A stretch of DNA of 64,000 nt. It comes from an uncultured Bartonella sp. GTDB lineage: Bacteria > Pseudomonadota > Alphaproteobacteria > Rhizobiales > Rhizobiaceae. The position numbers and the translations under genes are program-made. Below are positions 29,101-38,802 of this stretch, one piece after another. Numbering within the stretch: position 1 is the first letter of the stretch; each line of letters opens with the position of its first letter. Under the pieces are notes generated by a model. The model was not told where the DNA came from. It did no database searches and worked only from the letters and a program-made list of their open reading frames with translations. The DNA is taken from assembly GCA_945285915.1 (NCBI GenBank), contig CALYQL010000004.1, positions 62,001-126,000 of the forward strand. The letters run 5' to 3'.

Positions 29101-30015
29101 TTAGCCTATATAGTTCTTTGCTTGATTCAAAATTGGTTGGGCAACGGATTTCAACAACTCAGCAAGCAGTTTAAAATCTTTACTGCGTCGGCTTCTTCTT
29201 CTCCAAAACAGGCAGATACGGCGTTTCGGTGTTTCGCCATCAAACGCTATTACACTGATATTGTCAGTACGCGCTTCGGTACTAACCGCCAATTGTGGAA
29301 CGATCGTCATACCAATGCCATTTGCCACAAGTTGGATCAGCGTTGTTAGTGACGAGGCGGTGATGTCGTGACGATACTGTTTTGTATGGCATGCGGACAA
29401 TGTTTGATCACGCAAACAATGCCCCTCCTCCAACAATAAAAGCTTGCCAGTATCGACACTGCCTTCTTTTACGCTTTTATATAAAGCATTGGGATCATCT
29501 CTGGGGACAGCATAATAAAAATTATCGTCAAAAAGCGGCTCACACACGAACTCATCTTCGTCAATGGGCGACGCTGCAACAATGGTGTCCAAACTTCCCG
29601 AGCGTAGTAATTCCACAACCCTATCCGTTTTCGACTCTTTGATTTGCAATGACAGTGAGGGATAAAGATAGCGTATTCTAGGTAATAAAGATGGCAACAA
29701 ATAAGGAGCAACCGTTGGAATAATACCAAGCTTAAGGGGATGACTTAAAGGAACTTTATGCGACGCAATAATGTCGCCTAAAGCCGACATCCTCCCCAGA
29801 ATATCATTAACATAGGGCAGAAAGCTCAATCCTAGAGGCGTCAAAATGATACGCTTTGCTGTACGCTCAAAAAGCGCAGAACCAGCCATTTTTTCCATTT
29901 CAGCAATTTGTGCTGAAAGTGCTGGTTGCGAAATACCTAATTTGTCCGAAGCTTCACCGAAGTGGCCAATATTAGCAAGTGTTTGAAAATATCGAAGTTG
30001 TTTGACTGTAAACAT
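29101..30015 (-). CDS. oxyR: Peroxide-sensing LysR-type regulator OxyR
   Basis: A 304-residue LysR-type regulator. The N-terminal winged helix-turn-helix is FTVKQLRYFQTLANIGHFGEASDKLGISQPALSAQI. The regulatory domain carries the OxyR redox pair C200 and C209 in EEGHCLRDQTLSAC, with the same eight-residue spacing as C199/C208 of E. coli. Oxidation by hydrogen peroxide to a disulfide switches it to an activator. The divergent catalase gene katA lies 700 bases away and is the obvious target. The oxyR-katA arrangement is common in rhizobia, though the spacer here is unusually long and holds a folded RNA candidate. Confidence 0.92.
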   Translation of the reverse strand: MFTVKQLRYFQTLANIGHFGEASDKLGISQPALSAQIAEMEKMAGSALFERTAKRIILTPLGLSFLPYVNDILGRMSALGDIIASHKVPLSHPLKLGIIPTVAPYLLPSLLPRIRYLYPSLSLQIKESKTDRVVELLRSGSLDTIVAASPIDEDEFVCEPLFDDNFYYAVPRDDPNALYKSVKEGSVDTGKLLLLEEGHCLRDQTLSACHTKQYRHDITASSLTTLIQLVANGIGMTIVPQLAVSTEARTDNISVIAFDGETPKRRICLFWRRRSRRSKDFKLLAELLKSVAQPILNQAKNYIG

Positions 30016-30715
30016 GATAAGTTTTTCTTATATAAAAAACAATAAAAAGCAATTGGAAATAATAATCAGTGGGCGTTAATGTACCGACATCCTTAAGGGA
30101 TAATTGGTGGTATCCGAGCCGGAAGGTATACCGCCAATCTATAGAGATTGAGGGCCTATCAACTAGAGTTGTTGTTAAATATCTCTCACCAGCAATACCA
30201 GCTTAAGTTGGTGGGCACTCGACCTTTAAACAAATAAAAGTGATATAGCCGTCTTCCCCAATGAAGATGGCTTAAGGAAGCCGAATTATATACCCCCTTA
30301 TCTTTCGGCTTCCCACTTATTTTTCTCATAAAATCTCGACCAAATGTTGGATTGAAAGCTATGTTAGCTAGCGACAGGCTTTCTTGTGAAAAATTAATTT
30401 TAAAATTCTAATGTCCGCAAAATATAACGACTTATATCTTAGTTCATATTTTGTAAGATATCGCTTTAGCGTAAAAATCATAAAATAGTTTTACAGAATA
30501 TTTCCCTTAAATAACTGATGTCTTATTATTAATCTTTGATATTGAATCAAAAATTATGGAATTTTTCTTCTTTATATGCTCCATAAAACTTATCCTATTA
30601 AAATTTCTGATGAAAATTAAAACAATTTAAAATTAGAATTTATCTAAAATTACCCTATTTTGTTAGATGCGAAGCGTATTAAGCGCGAAAATAGCCATAA
30701 TTATTGGAGGGCATC
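30016..30715. other. Long oxyR-katA spacer with candidate structured RNA
   Basis: About 700 bases. The first part (30091-30313) is dense in hairpins and is described as a candidate RNA. The part from about 30340 to 30700 is AT-rich and should contain the katA promoter; no exact OxyR site could be assigned by eye. Confidence 0.6.
30091..30313 (+). ncRNA. Candidate structured RNA between oxyR and katA
   Basis: Seen in sequence: an 11-bp stem 30103-30113/30128-30138 (one G.U); a 6-bp stem 30143-30148/30181-30186 enclosing a CAAC/GTTG hairpin (30160-30171); ACCAGC/GTTGGT (30197-30202/30207-30212, one G.U); GCCGTCTTC/GAAGATGGC (30248-30256/30263-30271, one G.U); and a perfect 10-bp stem GGAAGCCGAA/TTCGGCTTCC (30276-30285/30304-30313) followed by a T-rich tract. 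Each of the three wobble pairs is G.U only if the plus strand is transcribed and would be A.C on the minus strand, which argues for a plus-strand RNA. It does not match tmRNA, 6S, RNase P, SRP or the common riboswitches as I know them. The ends are approximate. It may be a free small RNA ending at the last hairpin or a long katA leader. Confidence 0.55.
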
Positions 30716-32173
30716 ATGACAGAGCGGGTAACGTTAACAACAACGGCAGGTTCTGCAATACCAGATAATCAAAATTCTATGAGTGCAGGTCCACGTGGCC
30801 CATTATTGATGCAAGATTATCAATTAATTGAAAAATTGGCGCATCAGAATAGAGAACGTATTCCAGAGCGTACCGTTCACGCTAAAGCTGTAGGCGCATA
30901 TGGCGTTTTGAAAATTACTGGAGACATTACCCGTTATACAAAGGCTGCGGTGTTTAAACCAGGAACTGAAACGCCAATGATTGGGCGGTTTTCTTTGGTT
31001 GCCGGAGAATTAGGTGCGGCAGATACAGAACGTGATGTTCGTGGATTTGCTTTAAAATTCTATACATCTGAAGGAAACTGGGATTTGGTTGGTAATAACA
31101 CACCGGTATTCTTCATACGCGATCCGTATAAATTCCCTGATTTTATCCATACCCAAAAGCGGCACCCACGCACGCACCTAAGATCAAACACTGCGCAATG
31201 GGACTTCTGGTCACTTTCGCCTGAAAGTTTGCACCAAGTTACCATATTGATGTCTGATCGTGGCATACCAATCGATACCATGCATATGAATGGTTATGGT
31301 TCCCATACATTTTCATTTTGGAATGATGCGGGTGAACGTTATTGGGTCAAATTCCACTTCAAAACAATGCAGGGCATAAAATTCTATACCAATGAAGAAT
31401 CACAAGAGGTTATTGGTAAAACGCGCGAGAGTTCGCAAATAGCATTATACGATGCGATCGAAAGCGGTAATTTTCCACGTTGGAAAGTTCAAGTTCAGAT
31501 TATGCCGGAAGAAGATGCCAATAAAACACCATACGATCCATTCGATCTAACCAAAGTGTGGCCACACAAAGATTACCCACCAATGGATATTGGTATTTTA
31601 GAATTGAATCGTAATGCGGATGACTATTTCGCAGAAATCGAACAGGCTGCATTTTCACCATCAAATATTGTACCTGGCATTAGTTTTTCACCTGATAAAG
31701 TGTTGCAAGCCCGCATATTTTCCTATGCTGATGCGCATCGTTATCGTTTGGGAACGCATTACGAACAGATACCTGTCAACAAACCACATTGTCCGGTGCA
31801 TAATTATAACCGAGACGGACTAATGAATACATTTGGCGGCAATGCATCAACCAATCCTGATGCTTATTACGAACCAAATTCATTCAATGGCCCTGTTGAA
31901 GATCCATCTGCTAAGGAACCACCACTCAAAATATCGGGCGATGCTGCGCGTTATGACCATCGAGTTGGATACGACGACTACAGTCAGGTAACGGCACTGT
32001 TCAATCTATTTGATGAAGGACAGAAAAATCGTTTATTTTCCAATATTGCAGATTCAATGGAAGGCGTTCCTGATTTTATTATTGAACGTCAGCTTGGACA
32101 TTTTGAAAAAGTTCATCCTGATTATGCTGCCGGTGTACGCGCTGCACTGGCTAAGAAAAAAGCAGCAAAATAA
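30716..32173 (+). CDS. katA: Catalase (small-subunit haem catalase, KatA)
   Basis: About 485 residues from the ATG at 30716, which has a perfect GGAGG five bases before it; an upstream TTG at 30704 is rejected. It degrades hydrogen peroxide. Family motifs are the distal His in [16 protein letters not shown], the distal Asn in [28 protein letters not shown], and the proximal haem-ligand Tyr in [14 protein letters not shown]. The length is that of clade 3, NADPH-binding small-subunit catalases. There is no signal peptide, so it is cytosolic. It is divergent from oxyR and most likely peroxide-induced. A strong terminator follows. Confidence 0.96.
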   Translation: MTERVTLTTTAGSAIPDNQNSMSAGPRGPLLMQDYQLIEKLAHQNRERIPERTVHAKAVGAYGVLKITGDITRYTKAAVFKPGTETPMIGRFSLVAGELGAADTERDVRGFALKFYTSEGNWDLVGNNTPVFFIRDPYKFPDFIHTQKRHPRTHLRSNTAQWDFWSLSPESLHQVTILMSDRGIPIDTMHMNGYGSHTFSFWNDAGERYWVKFHFKTMQGIKFYTNEESQEVIGKTRESSQIALYDAIESGNFPRWKVQVQIMPEEDANKTPYDPFDLTKVWPHKDYPPMDIGILELNRNADDYFAEIEQAAFSPSNIVPGISFSPDKVLQARIFSYADAHRYRLGTHYEQIPVNKPHCPVHNYNRDGLMNTFGGNASTNPDAYYEPNSFNGPVEDPSAKEPPLKISGDAARYDHRVGYDDYSQVTALFNLFDEGQKNRLFSNIADSMEGVPDFIIERQLGHFEKVHPDYAAGVRAALAKKKAAK

Positions 32174-32747
32174 TATCAATGAAACGGGCCTACTGGCCCG
32201 TTTCTGTTTTTATGAAAAAATATTTAGTCAACTTATTTTTATAATTGCTACATACGACTGGAAATATCGTATAATTTTCTTTGCTTTTATCGATGGAATA
32301 TTCAAAAATTTCTCATAAAATAAATTTGTATTTTTCAAAAATAGAAATAACAACGTGAATTACATATGATTTCTACAATTTTATTATGCGATATTTATAT
32401 ACTCTAAATATCTATTTGAGATGCCGGATATTGCAATCCAAGCACTGTCAAAAAACTATATCCTATTGACTGACTTTACCCAAAGAAACTTATATTTCGC
32501 GGTTAATTATATATTGTCGCAATATACGCGCCCATTATACAAAAAATATGAATCTCTAAATATTGCTAGCACCTCAACCAACATCGGACACAACAGCCGC
32601 GTTATGATGATGATTTGATCACGTACGCAAACTGCTCTTACGCTTTCGGTTTTTTGAAGCATAGCGAACAATGTTAGAGAAGAAAAAGGTAATAAAATGC
32701 AATTACCTCTTCACTCTCCTATATTCCGAGATAGTTTCATATAAATT
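32174..32747. other. AT-rich spacer after katA
   Basis: About 570 bases with the katA terminator at its start and otherwise AT-rich sequence. A 65-codon frame at 32421 has no ribosome-binding site or recognisable protein features and is not called. Confidence 0.5.
32181..32211 (+). terminator. katA terminator
   Basis: GAAACGGGCC-TACT-GGCCCGTTTC, a perfect 10-bp stem, then a T-rich tail, 8 bases after the stop codon. Confidence 0.93.
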
Positions 32748-33743
32748 TTATGCGGCACCGATATGCAACAAATCATGAAAATGGACAATGCCAACTGGTT
32801 TGTTATTTTCTACAACGAGAAGTGCGCCAATTTTGTGATCGTTAATCAGTGCGGTGGCGGCTCCTACCATCGTGTTAGGGCTAACTGTTTTTGGATTCTT
32901 GGTCATTAACGCATCAACGGTCATACCAGAGAGATCCCGATGGATATTGCGTGCCAAATCGCCATCCGTGATAATACCCAATAAATCACCTTGATTATCG
33001 ACAACAGCCACGCAGCCAAAATGCTTTTCCACCAATGTGCGCATAGCATTTGCCATCAATGTTCCTGTTTTTACTACTGGAACACTGTCACCACGATGCA
33101 TAACATCGCCAACATATTTTAAATTTGCGCCAAGTGAACCACCAGGATGGAAAATTTTGAAATCGCTTGCAGTAAACCCACGCATTTCCAACAGAGCAAC
33201 AGCCAATGCATCGCCTAAAGCCAATTGCATAGAAGTGGATGTCGTTGGTGCTAACCCATGAGGACAAGCTTCTTCCACCTTAGGCAATAACAGCAATATA
33301 TTTGCCGCTCTCCCCAAAGCCGAATGTTCACCCGACGTCAGCGCAATTAATGGAATACGAAAACGGGCGGCATGATTTAGAATACCCCCCAATTCCGCCG
33401 TTTCCCCTGACCAAGACAAAGCGAGTATAACATCTCCCTCGCCTATCATGCCCAGATCACCATGATTTGCTTCCGCTGCATGAACAAAAAATGCAGGTGT
33501 ACCAGTTGAGGCTAAAGTAGCGGCAATTTTCGTACCAATATGGCCGCTTTTGCCAAGACCCGTTACAATCACACGCCCTTTGGCATGCAAAATTTCATCA
33601 ACGGCTTTGGTAAAAGGAGCCGAAAGATCATTTTCAAGCGCTGTTTCGATTGCAGCCAACCCTGCCTTTTCGATAGAGACAGTGCGTTTTGCTGATGAAA
33701 GTGCGGCTTCAGCCGTGAAATGGGGAGTTTTATAAGTCATCAT
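32748..33743 (-). CDS. kdsD: Arabinose-5-phosphate isomerase (KdsD/KpsF family)
   Basis: A 331-residue sugar isomerase that makes arabinose 5-phosphate for Kdo, part of lipopolysaccharide inner-core synthesis. The SIS domain (about 35-180) has GRVIVTGLGKSGHIGTKIAATLASTGTPAFF and the EANHGDLGMI loop. Two CBS domains follow (about 205-331; VGDVMHRGDSVPVV and VDALMTKNPKTVSPN). Two consecutive ATG codons could start it. A perfect 13-bp hairpin ends exactly at the first ATG and covers the region where a ribosome would bind. galU lies directly upstream on the same strand, 45 bases away, so the two probably form an operon for envelope sugar supply. Confidence 0.92.
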   Translation of the reverse strand: MMTYKTPHFTAEAALSSAKRTVSIEKAGLAAIETALENDLSAPFTKAVDEILHAKGRVIVTGLGKSGHIGTKIAATLASTGTPAFFVHAAEANHGDLGMIGEGDVILALSWSGETAELGGILNHAARFRIPLIALTSGEHSALGRAANILLLLPKVEEACPHGLAPTTSTSMQLALGDALAVALLEMRGFTASDFKIFHPGGSLGANLKYVGDVMHRGDSVPVVKTGTLMANAMRTLVEKHFGCVAVVDNQGDLLGIITDGDLARNIHRDLSGMTVDALMTKNPKTVSPNTMVGAATALINDHKIGALLVVENNKPVGIVHFHDLLHIGAA

Positions 33744-33773
33744 AGTCCGATTTGATAAATCAAATCGGACTAT
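33742..33773 (-). promoter_or_regulatory. Hairpin overlapping the kdsD start region
   Basis: ATAGTCCGATTTG / CAAATCGGACTAT is a perfect 13-bp inverted repeat with a 6-nt loop (33755-33760) filling most of the 45-base galU-kdsD gap and overlapping the first kdsD ATG. It would bury the CGGA that could serve as ribosome-binding site. There is no T-run, so it is not a standard terminator. Confidence 0.6.
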
Positions 33774-33788
33774 CCGTCTAGAGATGTT

Positions 33789-34673
33789 TTATAATTTCAC
33801 ATCTCTTAAAAGTCTTGCTAAAGGCTCGGATACTTTTTCTCGCATATCTGCTCTAGCCAAGGCAAATGCGACATTGGCTTCAATGAAACCTGTTTTTGAA
33901 CCGCAATCAAATGTTGAGCCTTCAAAACGATAACCATAGAATGTCTGGCTTTCAGCCAATTTATTCATGCCATCGGTCAATTGTATCTCGTTACCAGCGC
34001 CTTTTTCCTGCCGTGCCAAGATATCAAAAATTTCTGGCTGCAAAATATATCGACCGTTAATGTACAAATTTGATGGAGCTGTACCTTGTGCCGGTTTTTC
34101 AACCATTTGGGTAATTTCAAAACCATGGGCAACAGCTTCACCGCAACCAACAATACCATATTTATGAGCTTCTTCGGGTGCACATTCTTGAACGGCGATG
34201 ATATTGCCACCACCTGTTGCTTCGTAAAGCCGCACCATTTCAGAAAGGCAACCTTTTTTCGACTGCATTACCATATCTGGCAAAAGAAGCGCAAATGGCT
34301 CATCACCAACCAATTCACGCGCACACCAGACCGCATGCCCTAACCCCAAAGGTTGTTGTTGGCGTGTAAATGATGTTGAGCCTGGTTGCGGTTGCAGGTC
34401 CTTAAGGTGATCAAGCTCTTCTTTTTTACCACGCTCGGCAAGAGTAGTATAAAGTTCAACCTGCGCATCAAAATAATCTTCGATAACCGATTTGTTGCGA
34501 CCGGTTACGAAAATAAGATGCTCGATACCGGCTTGGCGCGCCTCATCAACAACATATTGGATGACCGGCTTGTCAACCACAGTCAGCATTTCTTTCGGAA
34601 CTGTTTTGGTGGCGGGAAGAAAACGAGTTCCAAGTCCGGCTACGGGGAATACTGCTTTCCGAATTTTACGCAA
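33789..34673 (-). CDS. galU: UTP-glucose-1-phosphate uridylyltransferase
   Basis: About 294 residues from the TTG at 34673. This start is preferred because AGGAG lies 7 bases upstream and the product then begins [20 protein letters not shown] as in other GalU proteins; the frame stays open to 34730 but that extension lacks family resemblance. It makes UDP-glucose for polysaccharides and lipopolysaccharide. Motifs are the nucleotide-binding [18 protein letters not shown], the [13 protein letters not shown] loop, and the catalytic region [24 protein letters not shown]. The C-terminal [14 protein letters not shown] is diagnostic. It is followed by kdsD in the same direction. Confidence 0.94.
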   Translation of the reverse strand: MRKIRKAVFPVAGLGTRFLPATKTVPKEMLTVVDKPVIQYVVDEARQAGIEHLIFVTGRNKSVIEDYFDAQVELYTTLAERGKKEELDHLKDLQPQPGSTSFTRQQQPLGLGHAVWCARELVGDEPFALLLPDMVMQSKKGCLSEMVRLYEATGGGNIIAVQECAPEEAHKYGIVGCGEAVAHGFEITQMVEKPAQGTAPSNLYINGRYILQPEIFDILARQEKGAGNEIQLTDGMNKLAESQTFYGYRFEGSTFDCGSKTGFIEANVAFALARADMREKVSEPLARLLRDVKL

Positions 34674-34956
34674 GTCTAGTCTCCTGACATAATTTGTTAT
34701 TTTTGTAACCTTAACATTAATAATGCTCAAAAATACGATTAATAAGCTTAATGTTCATCATCTTTTATCGCATTGCGAAACGTTATGTGATTGCCTTACG
34801 TGTAAAAATGCCAAACAAATCACGAATGAAGCGATACATAAAAGATTTTTTTAAAAAAAATAGCATAAATTAACATAACAGAACATTTTTCTATCCATAT
34901 TCACGAGATAATTATGATTAACGGAAAAAAAATAAATCGGGGCAGCTAGAATTACG

Positions 34957-36216
34957 ATGGACCATGACAATAAATACAATAATAAATCTCCGTACTATTT
35001 CACGATAACCAGACGATTTGCTTTGATGGGCATAGCAAGTTTTCTTGGTGCAAGTTCTGGCTTACTCACCTCTACTGCAAATGCTGATAATGGTTTTAAG
35101 CATTGGATTGCAGAATTTAGAACCGTTGCTTTTAATGCCGGCATTACACCAGCTACCTATGCCTTAGCGTTTAAAGGGGTTGATTCCCCTGATCCGGAAG
35201 TTTTAAAAAAAGCAAATTACCAACCTGAATTTACCGACCCGACATGGAACTATTTTGACAACCGCGTTCAAGATAACGCCATAGCACTGGGACGAAGTCA
35301 CGCGAAAAAGTGGGGCAAATGGCTTAACGCGATAGAAAAACGGTTCGGTGTTGATCGCAATACGCTTTTGGCAATTTGGTCTATTGAATCGGATTACGGT
35401 GCAGCTATGGATAGAGATACCGCTATGCGCTATGCTATCCGTTCATTAGCGACACTAGCTTACGGCGATAAACGGCGTTCAAAATATGCACAAACACAAT
35501 TGATTGCGGCGTTAAAAATTCTTCAATCTGGCGATATTGATAGATCACATCTCATGGGGTCTTGGGCAGGCGCCTTGGGGCACACCCAATTTATTCCAAC
35601 AAGCTATCTGACATATGCAGTTGATATGGATGGCGATGGAAAACGGGATATATGGACCTCCGTGCCTGATGCTTTGGCAACTGCAGCCAATTTACTCCAT
35701 AAAAATGGTTGGCAAACAGGACGCACTTGGGGTTATGAAGTGATATTACCTGAAGGTCAAAAATTTCCGTCCGGATCTTTAGCATTGGCAGAATGGGCAA
35801 GATTAGGTGTTAGAAGAGCTAACGGAAAACCTTTCCCAACGCCATCTGATAAGGCAACATTAAAATTGCCTGATGGGACGAATGGTCCTGTTTTTCTTGT
35901 TACAAAAAATTTCTTTGTCATTAAAAGATATAATAGTGCCGACCGTTATGCTTTTGCCGTTGGCTTATTGTCAGATCGAATAGCCGGATATCCTGGATTG
36001 GTTAAAGATTGGGACAGACCATTTACTGGAATTTCTATACAAGAACGGCAAGAAGTACAGTCGCATCTGGCAGCTTTAGGATATTATCATGGCAAAATAG
36101 ATGGTAAAAATGGCGAGGTAACCAAAAACGCGATTAAAGCTTTTCAAAGTCGCAATGGGTTAAAACCTGATGGCAATCCCAGTCGCGAATTGCTAACAAT
36201 ATTGAGAAAACGATAA
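34957..36216 (+). CDS. Lytic murein transglycosylase (MltB/SltB-type) with Tat-like signal
   Basis: A 419-residue exported enzyme that cleaves the glycan strand of peptidoglycan and forms 1,6-anhydro ends. The N-terminus has a twin-arginine motif (TRRFALMG, R19/R20), a hydrophobic stretch and a likely cleavage site after ANA (about 43). The catalytic domain (about 47-340) carries the active Glu at E144 in AIWSIESDYGA, then GSWAGALGHTQFIPTSYLTYAVD. A C-terminal PG_binding_1 domain (about 355-419, QSHLAALGYYHGKIDGKNG) binds the cell wall. The DUF459 gene starts 28 bases downstream, so the two are likely an operon. Confidence 0.92.
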   Translation: MDHDNKYNNKSPYYFTITRRFALMGIASFLGASSGLLTSTANADNGFKHWIAEFRTVAFNAGITPATYALAFKGVDSPDPEVLKKANYQPEFTDPTWNYFDNRVQDNAIALGRSHAKKWGKWLNAIEKRFGVDRNTLLAIWSIESDYGAAMDRDTAMRYAIRSLATLAYGDKRRSKYAQTQLIAALKILQSGDIDRSHLMGSWAGALGHTQFIPTSYLTYAVDMDGDGKRDIWTSVPDALATAANLLHKNGWQTGRTWGYEVILPEGQKFPSGSLALAEWARLGVRRANGKPFPTPSDKATLKLPDGTNGPVFLVTKNFFVIKRYNSADRYAFAVGLLSDRIAGYPGLVKDWDRPFTGISIQERQEVQSHLAALGYYHGKIDGKNGEVTKNAIKAFQSRNGLKPDGNPSRELLTILRKR

Positions 36217-36244
36217 CGAGAGAATTTAAGGACTGCCTGTTTTT

Positions 36245-37327
36245 ATGCGCAAGATAATACATGTATTGCTGTTGAGTTTATCGGTGTTGGCAATGTCTAT
36301 CACACAGCCCAATACAAGCTTTGCGCGTAATATTTTCGATGTTATTTTTGGTCATAAGGATCAATTTCCAGCTCCTCCACCACCACCTGTTGCACCAGCC
36401 AAGCCCATCAAAAAAAAGCAAAACCCTCCAGTTTTGCAAAAAGTCGTGCCTAAAGTTACGCCCAAAGCACAAGACGCCAAGAGAATCCTCATTATCGGGG
36501 ATTTTGTGGGAAATGCAACAGTTGATGGATTAAACCAAATCAATTCCGATAATGTCCATATTACAGTTCTTAATGGAACAAATATGTCTTCCGGCTTGAC
36601 GAGAGATGATGTCTATAATTGGCCTGTGAATATAAAAAAGCTCGTTTCTAAAGAAAAGCCTGATGTTATTGTGATGGCTATAGGTGCCAATGACGCACAG
36701 CCTTTGAAAGTGAATGGAAAAACTTATACGCCGGAACAGACTGAATGGAACAATATTTATCGCCAGCGGATCAATAACGTTATCAGCGCATTGAAAGAAA
36801 CTGGGAAGCCTTGGATATGGATGGGATTGCCAGCATTCAAAGATGAGCAGTTAAACCTATCTATTGTTTCCTTTAATACGCTTTACAAGCAAGCCACCGA
36901 AACAGCCGGTGGTCGGTTTGTTGATGTTTGGGAAGGCTTTATTGATGAAAATGGAAAATTTGCGCTTTCCGGTTATGACGTTAATGGACAAACGGTAAGG
37001 TTGCGTGCCAATGATGGCATTAACTTTACAAGTGCTGGTAAAAAGAAATTGGCATTCTATTTAGAAAAACCTTTGGAAGCTATTTTCAATCTTGAAAAAG
37101 ATGATGCTGAAGGGCATATCGCGGCAGATCCAAAAGGTCCTGCTATAGAGATATTGCCAAAGGATATAGATAGGGTTCCGCCGATTAACCTTTCCGAAAT
37201 GGCAGGTCAAAATAACGGACTGATTGGCGATATAAATGCCCAACCATCAAAAACGCCCGAAAAATCATGGTTGCCTAAAAATGTTAAACATTCAGACCGT
37301 GTCGATAATTATTCAATTTCCCAATAA
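36245..37327 (+). CDS. DUF459 (SGNH-hydrolase-like) exported protein
   Basis: A 360-residue protein with a signal sequence (about 1-27, ending SFA) and a proline/lysine-rich linker (about 38-75). An SGNH-fold DUF459 domain follows: ILIIGDFVGNATVDGL (block I), then VIVMAIGANDAQPL with the GAND block (block III), WIWMGLPAF, and a C-terminal ANDGINFTSAGKKKLAFY containing the block V region, where the usual His is not obvious. Rhizobial DUF459 proteins are periplasmic, of uncertain enzymatic activity, and often follow a lytic transglycosylase gene as here. The GDF block has Phe where classical GDSL enzymes have the catalytic Ser, so hydrolase activity is doubtful. Confidence 0.85.
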   Translation: MRKIIHVLLLSLSVLAMSITQPNTSFARNIFDVIFGHKDQFPAPPPPPVAPAKPIKKKQNPPVLQKVVPKVTPKAQDAKRILIIGDFVGNATVDGLNQINSDNVHITVLNGTNMSSGLTRDDVYNWPVNIKKLVSKEKPDVIVMAIGANDAQPLKVNGKTYTPEQTEWNNIYRQRINNVISALKETGKPWIWMGLPAFKDEQLNLSIVSFNTLYKQATETAGGRFVDVWEGFIDENGKFALSGYDVNGQTVRLRANDGINFTSAGKKKLAFYLEKPLEAIFNLEKDDAEGHIAADPKGPAIEILPKDIDRVPPINLSEMAGQNNGLIGDINAQPSKTPEKSWLPKNVKHSDRVDNYSISQ

Positions 37328-37499
37328 ACACTGAATAGTTCACATCGCACTCACGCATAAATGAAAAATATATAGGTTTGATAAATCCAAACGCAGATAG
37401 ATGCTGTTTTTGCATATCAAAACCATTGGTCATACTAGGTTTTCAAAGTGTTAGAGGCTCACTGCAAAAACCACATTATGCTTCATAAAAAGGTGCGCT

Positions 37500-37937
37500 T
37501 CATTTGGGACTAAAGAAATCAGACATTTCCTCGATTTCATCAAGCTCTTCATCTGACAAACCAAAATTATGGCCAATTTCCTGAATAATAACATGGGCGA
37601 TAATTTCACCAAGTGCTTCATCATTGTCTGCCCAGTAATCAAGAATGGGTCTTCTGAACAACATCATTTGATTGGCTTCTTCATTTGGGCGTAGTGAAAA
37701 ACGTTCACTAACACCTTTCCCTTCAAATAAACCAAGAAGATCAAATGGTGTTTCAAGCCCCATATCTTCCATTACCTGATCATCAGGAAAATCGGACACG
37801 GATATTATCAAGTTAGGGCATAAATCCCTGAATTTTGATGGCAAATGTGCAAAAGAGTCTCGCGCCAACGAATCCAGCTCGCTTAAACTCGGTGGTAGAC
37901 GTGAAGCCCAATCACGACTTTTATCAGGGCGTGCCAT
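37500..37937 (-). CDS. Zincin-like metallopeptidase family protein with altered HExxH
   Basis: A 145-residue protein of the small zincin-like family (PF06262-type). The pattern RDWASRLPPSLSELDSLA...VEDMGLETPFDLLGLFEG (here VMEDMG), MMLFRRPILDYWADN and the C-terminal FGLSDEELDEIEE are typical. Members normally carry HEIGHHFG, but this one reads QEIGHNFG: Q119 (codon CAG), E120 and H123. Loss of the first metal-ligand His should weaken or abolish zinc binding. The substrate of this family is unknown. The gene stands alone between DUF459 and leuD. Confidence 0.85.
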   Translation of the reverse strand: MARPDKSRDWASRLPPSLSELDSLARDSFAHLPSKFRDLCPNLIISVSDFPDDQVMEDMGLETPFDLLGLFEGKGVSERFSLRPNEEANQMMLFRRPILDYWADNDEALGEIIAHVIIQEIGHNFGLSDEELDEIEEMSDFFSPK

Positions 37938-38052
37938 TTAGCAAATCCGTTTCTTGTATTCTGATATATTTCTGCAAACAACGATAATCCAAATATCATT
38001 GGTTAAATTTTGCAGATAACTAGTATGATTATTCAACAAAACAAGAGATTAA

Positions 38053-38658
38053 TTATGCCCAAGGATGTTCTTTAGCATTTCTCTGTTCGAATGCATCAAT
38101 TGAAGCGGCTTTACGCATTGTAAGACCAATATCATCAAGTCCGTTTAGCAGACAATGACGGCGAAATTCATCCAAATCAAATTTCAAAATACCGCCATCT
38201 GGACCCGATATTTCCATTTTCTCAAGATCGACGGTTATGATCGCGTTTGCACCACGATCTGCATCATCCATCAGTTTTTCCAGATCTTCAGGGCTTACAA
38301 TGATCGGCAAAATTCCGTTTTTAAAGCAGTTATTGTAAAAAATATCTGCAAATGACGTAGATATTACACAGCGAATTCCAAAATCGGCCAATGCCCATGG
38401 TGCGTGCTCACGCGATGAACCACAACCGAAATTATCACCAGCAACAATAATCTTTGCATGCCTATAGGCTGGTTTATTCAAAACAAAATCAGGATTTTCT
38501 GAACCATCGGCAAGATAACGCATATCTGCGAAAAGACCTTTTCCTAATCCTGTCCGTTTGATTGTTTTAAGATAATTCTTCGGAATGATCATATCTGTGT
38601 CAATATTGACTACAGGCATTGGTGCTGCAACACCCGTCAGCTTGGTAAACTTTTCCAT
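38053..38658 (-). CDS. leuD: 3-isopropylmalate dehydratase small subunit
   Basis: A 201-residue small subunit of isopropylmalate isomerase, which converts 2- to 3-isopropylmalate in leucine synthesis together with LeuC (4Fe-4S). LeuC is not in this window. Signatures: [30 protein letters not shown] at the N-terminus in outline, then [18 protein letters not shown] and [20 protein letters not shown]. Length is the usual about 200. A long perfect palindrome lies about 160 bases upstream. Its presence suggests that the organism makes its own leucine, unlike the most reduced relatives. Confidence 0.95.
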   Translation of the reverse strand: MEKFTKLTGVAAPMPVVNIDTDMIIPKNYLKTIKRTGLGKGLFADMRYLADGSENPDFVLNKPAYRHAKIIVAGDNFGCGSSREHAPWALADFGIRCVISTSFADIFYNNCFKNGILPIIVSPEDLEKLMDDADRGANAIITVDLEKMEISGPDGGILKFDLDEFRRHCLLNGLDDIGLTMRKAASIDAFEQRNAKEHPWA

Positions 38659-38802
38659 TTAATTCAATCCGAATGCAATTACTCTTTTATGACGTTTTAC
38701 TATGTCATTTTGCGTGTGTCAAAACCAAGTTATCAATGGTCATCTAGAATTGATACAACTTTATGAGATGTAATTATCATCAATGAAATGACTGTAAGGT
38801 AC

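Noticed and set aside
30091-30313. Identity of the folded region as tmRNA, 6S, SRP RNA or RNase P RNA
   Set aside because: The hallmark segments (T-arm and CCA end, 6S central bubble, SRP tetraloop helix, RNase P GAGGAAAGTCC) are absent.
32421-32618. 65-codon frame after katA
   Set aside because: AT-rich codons, no ribosome-binding site and no family resemblance.
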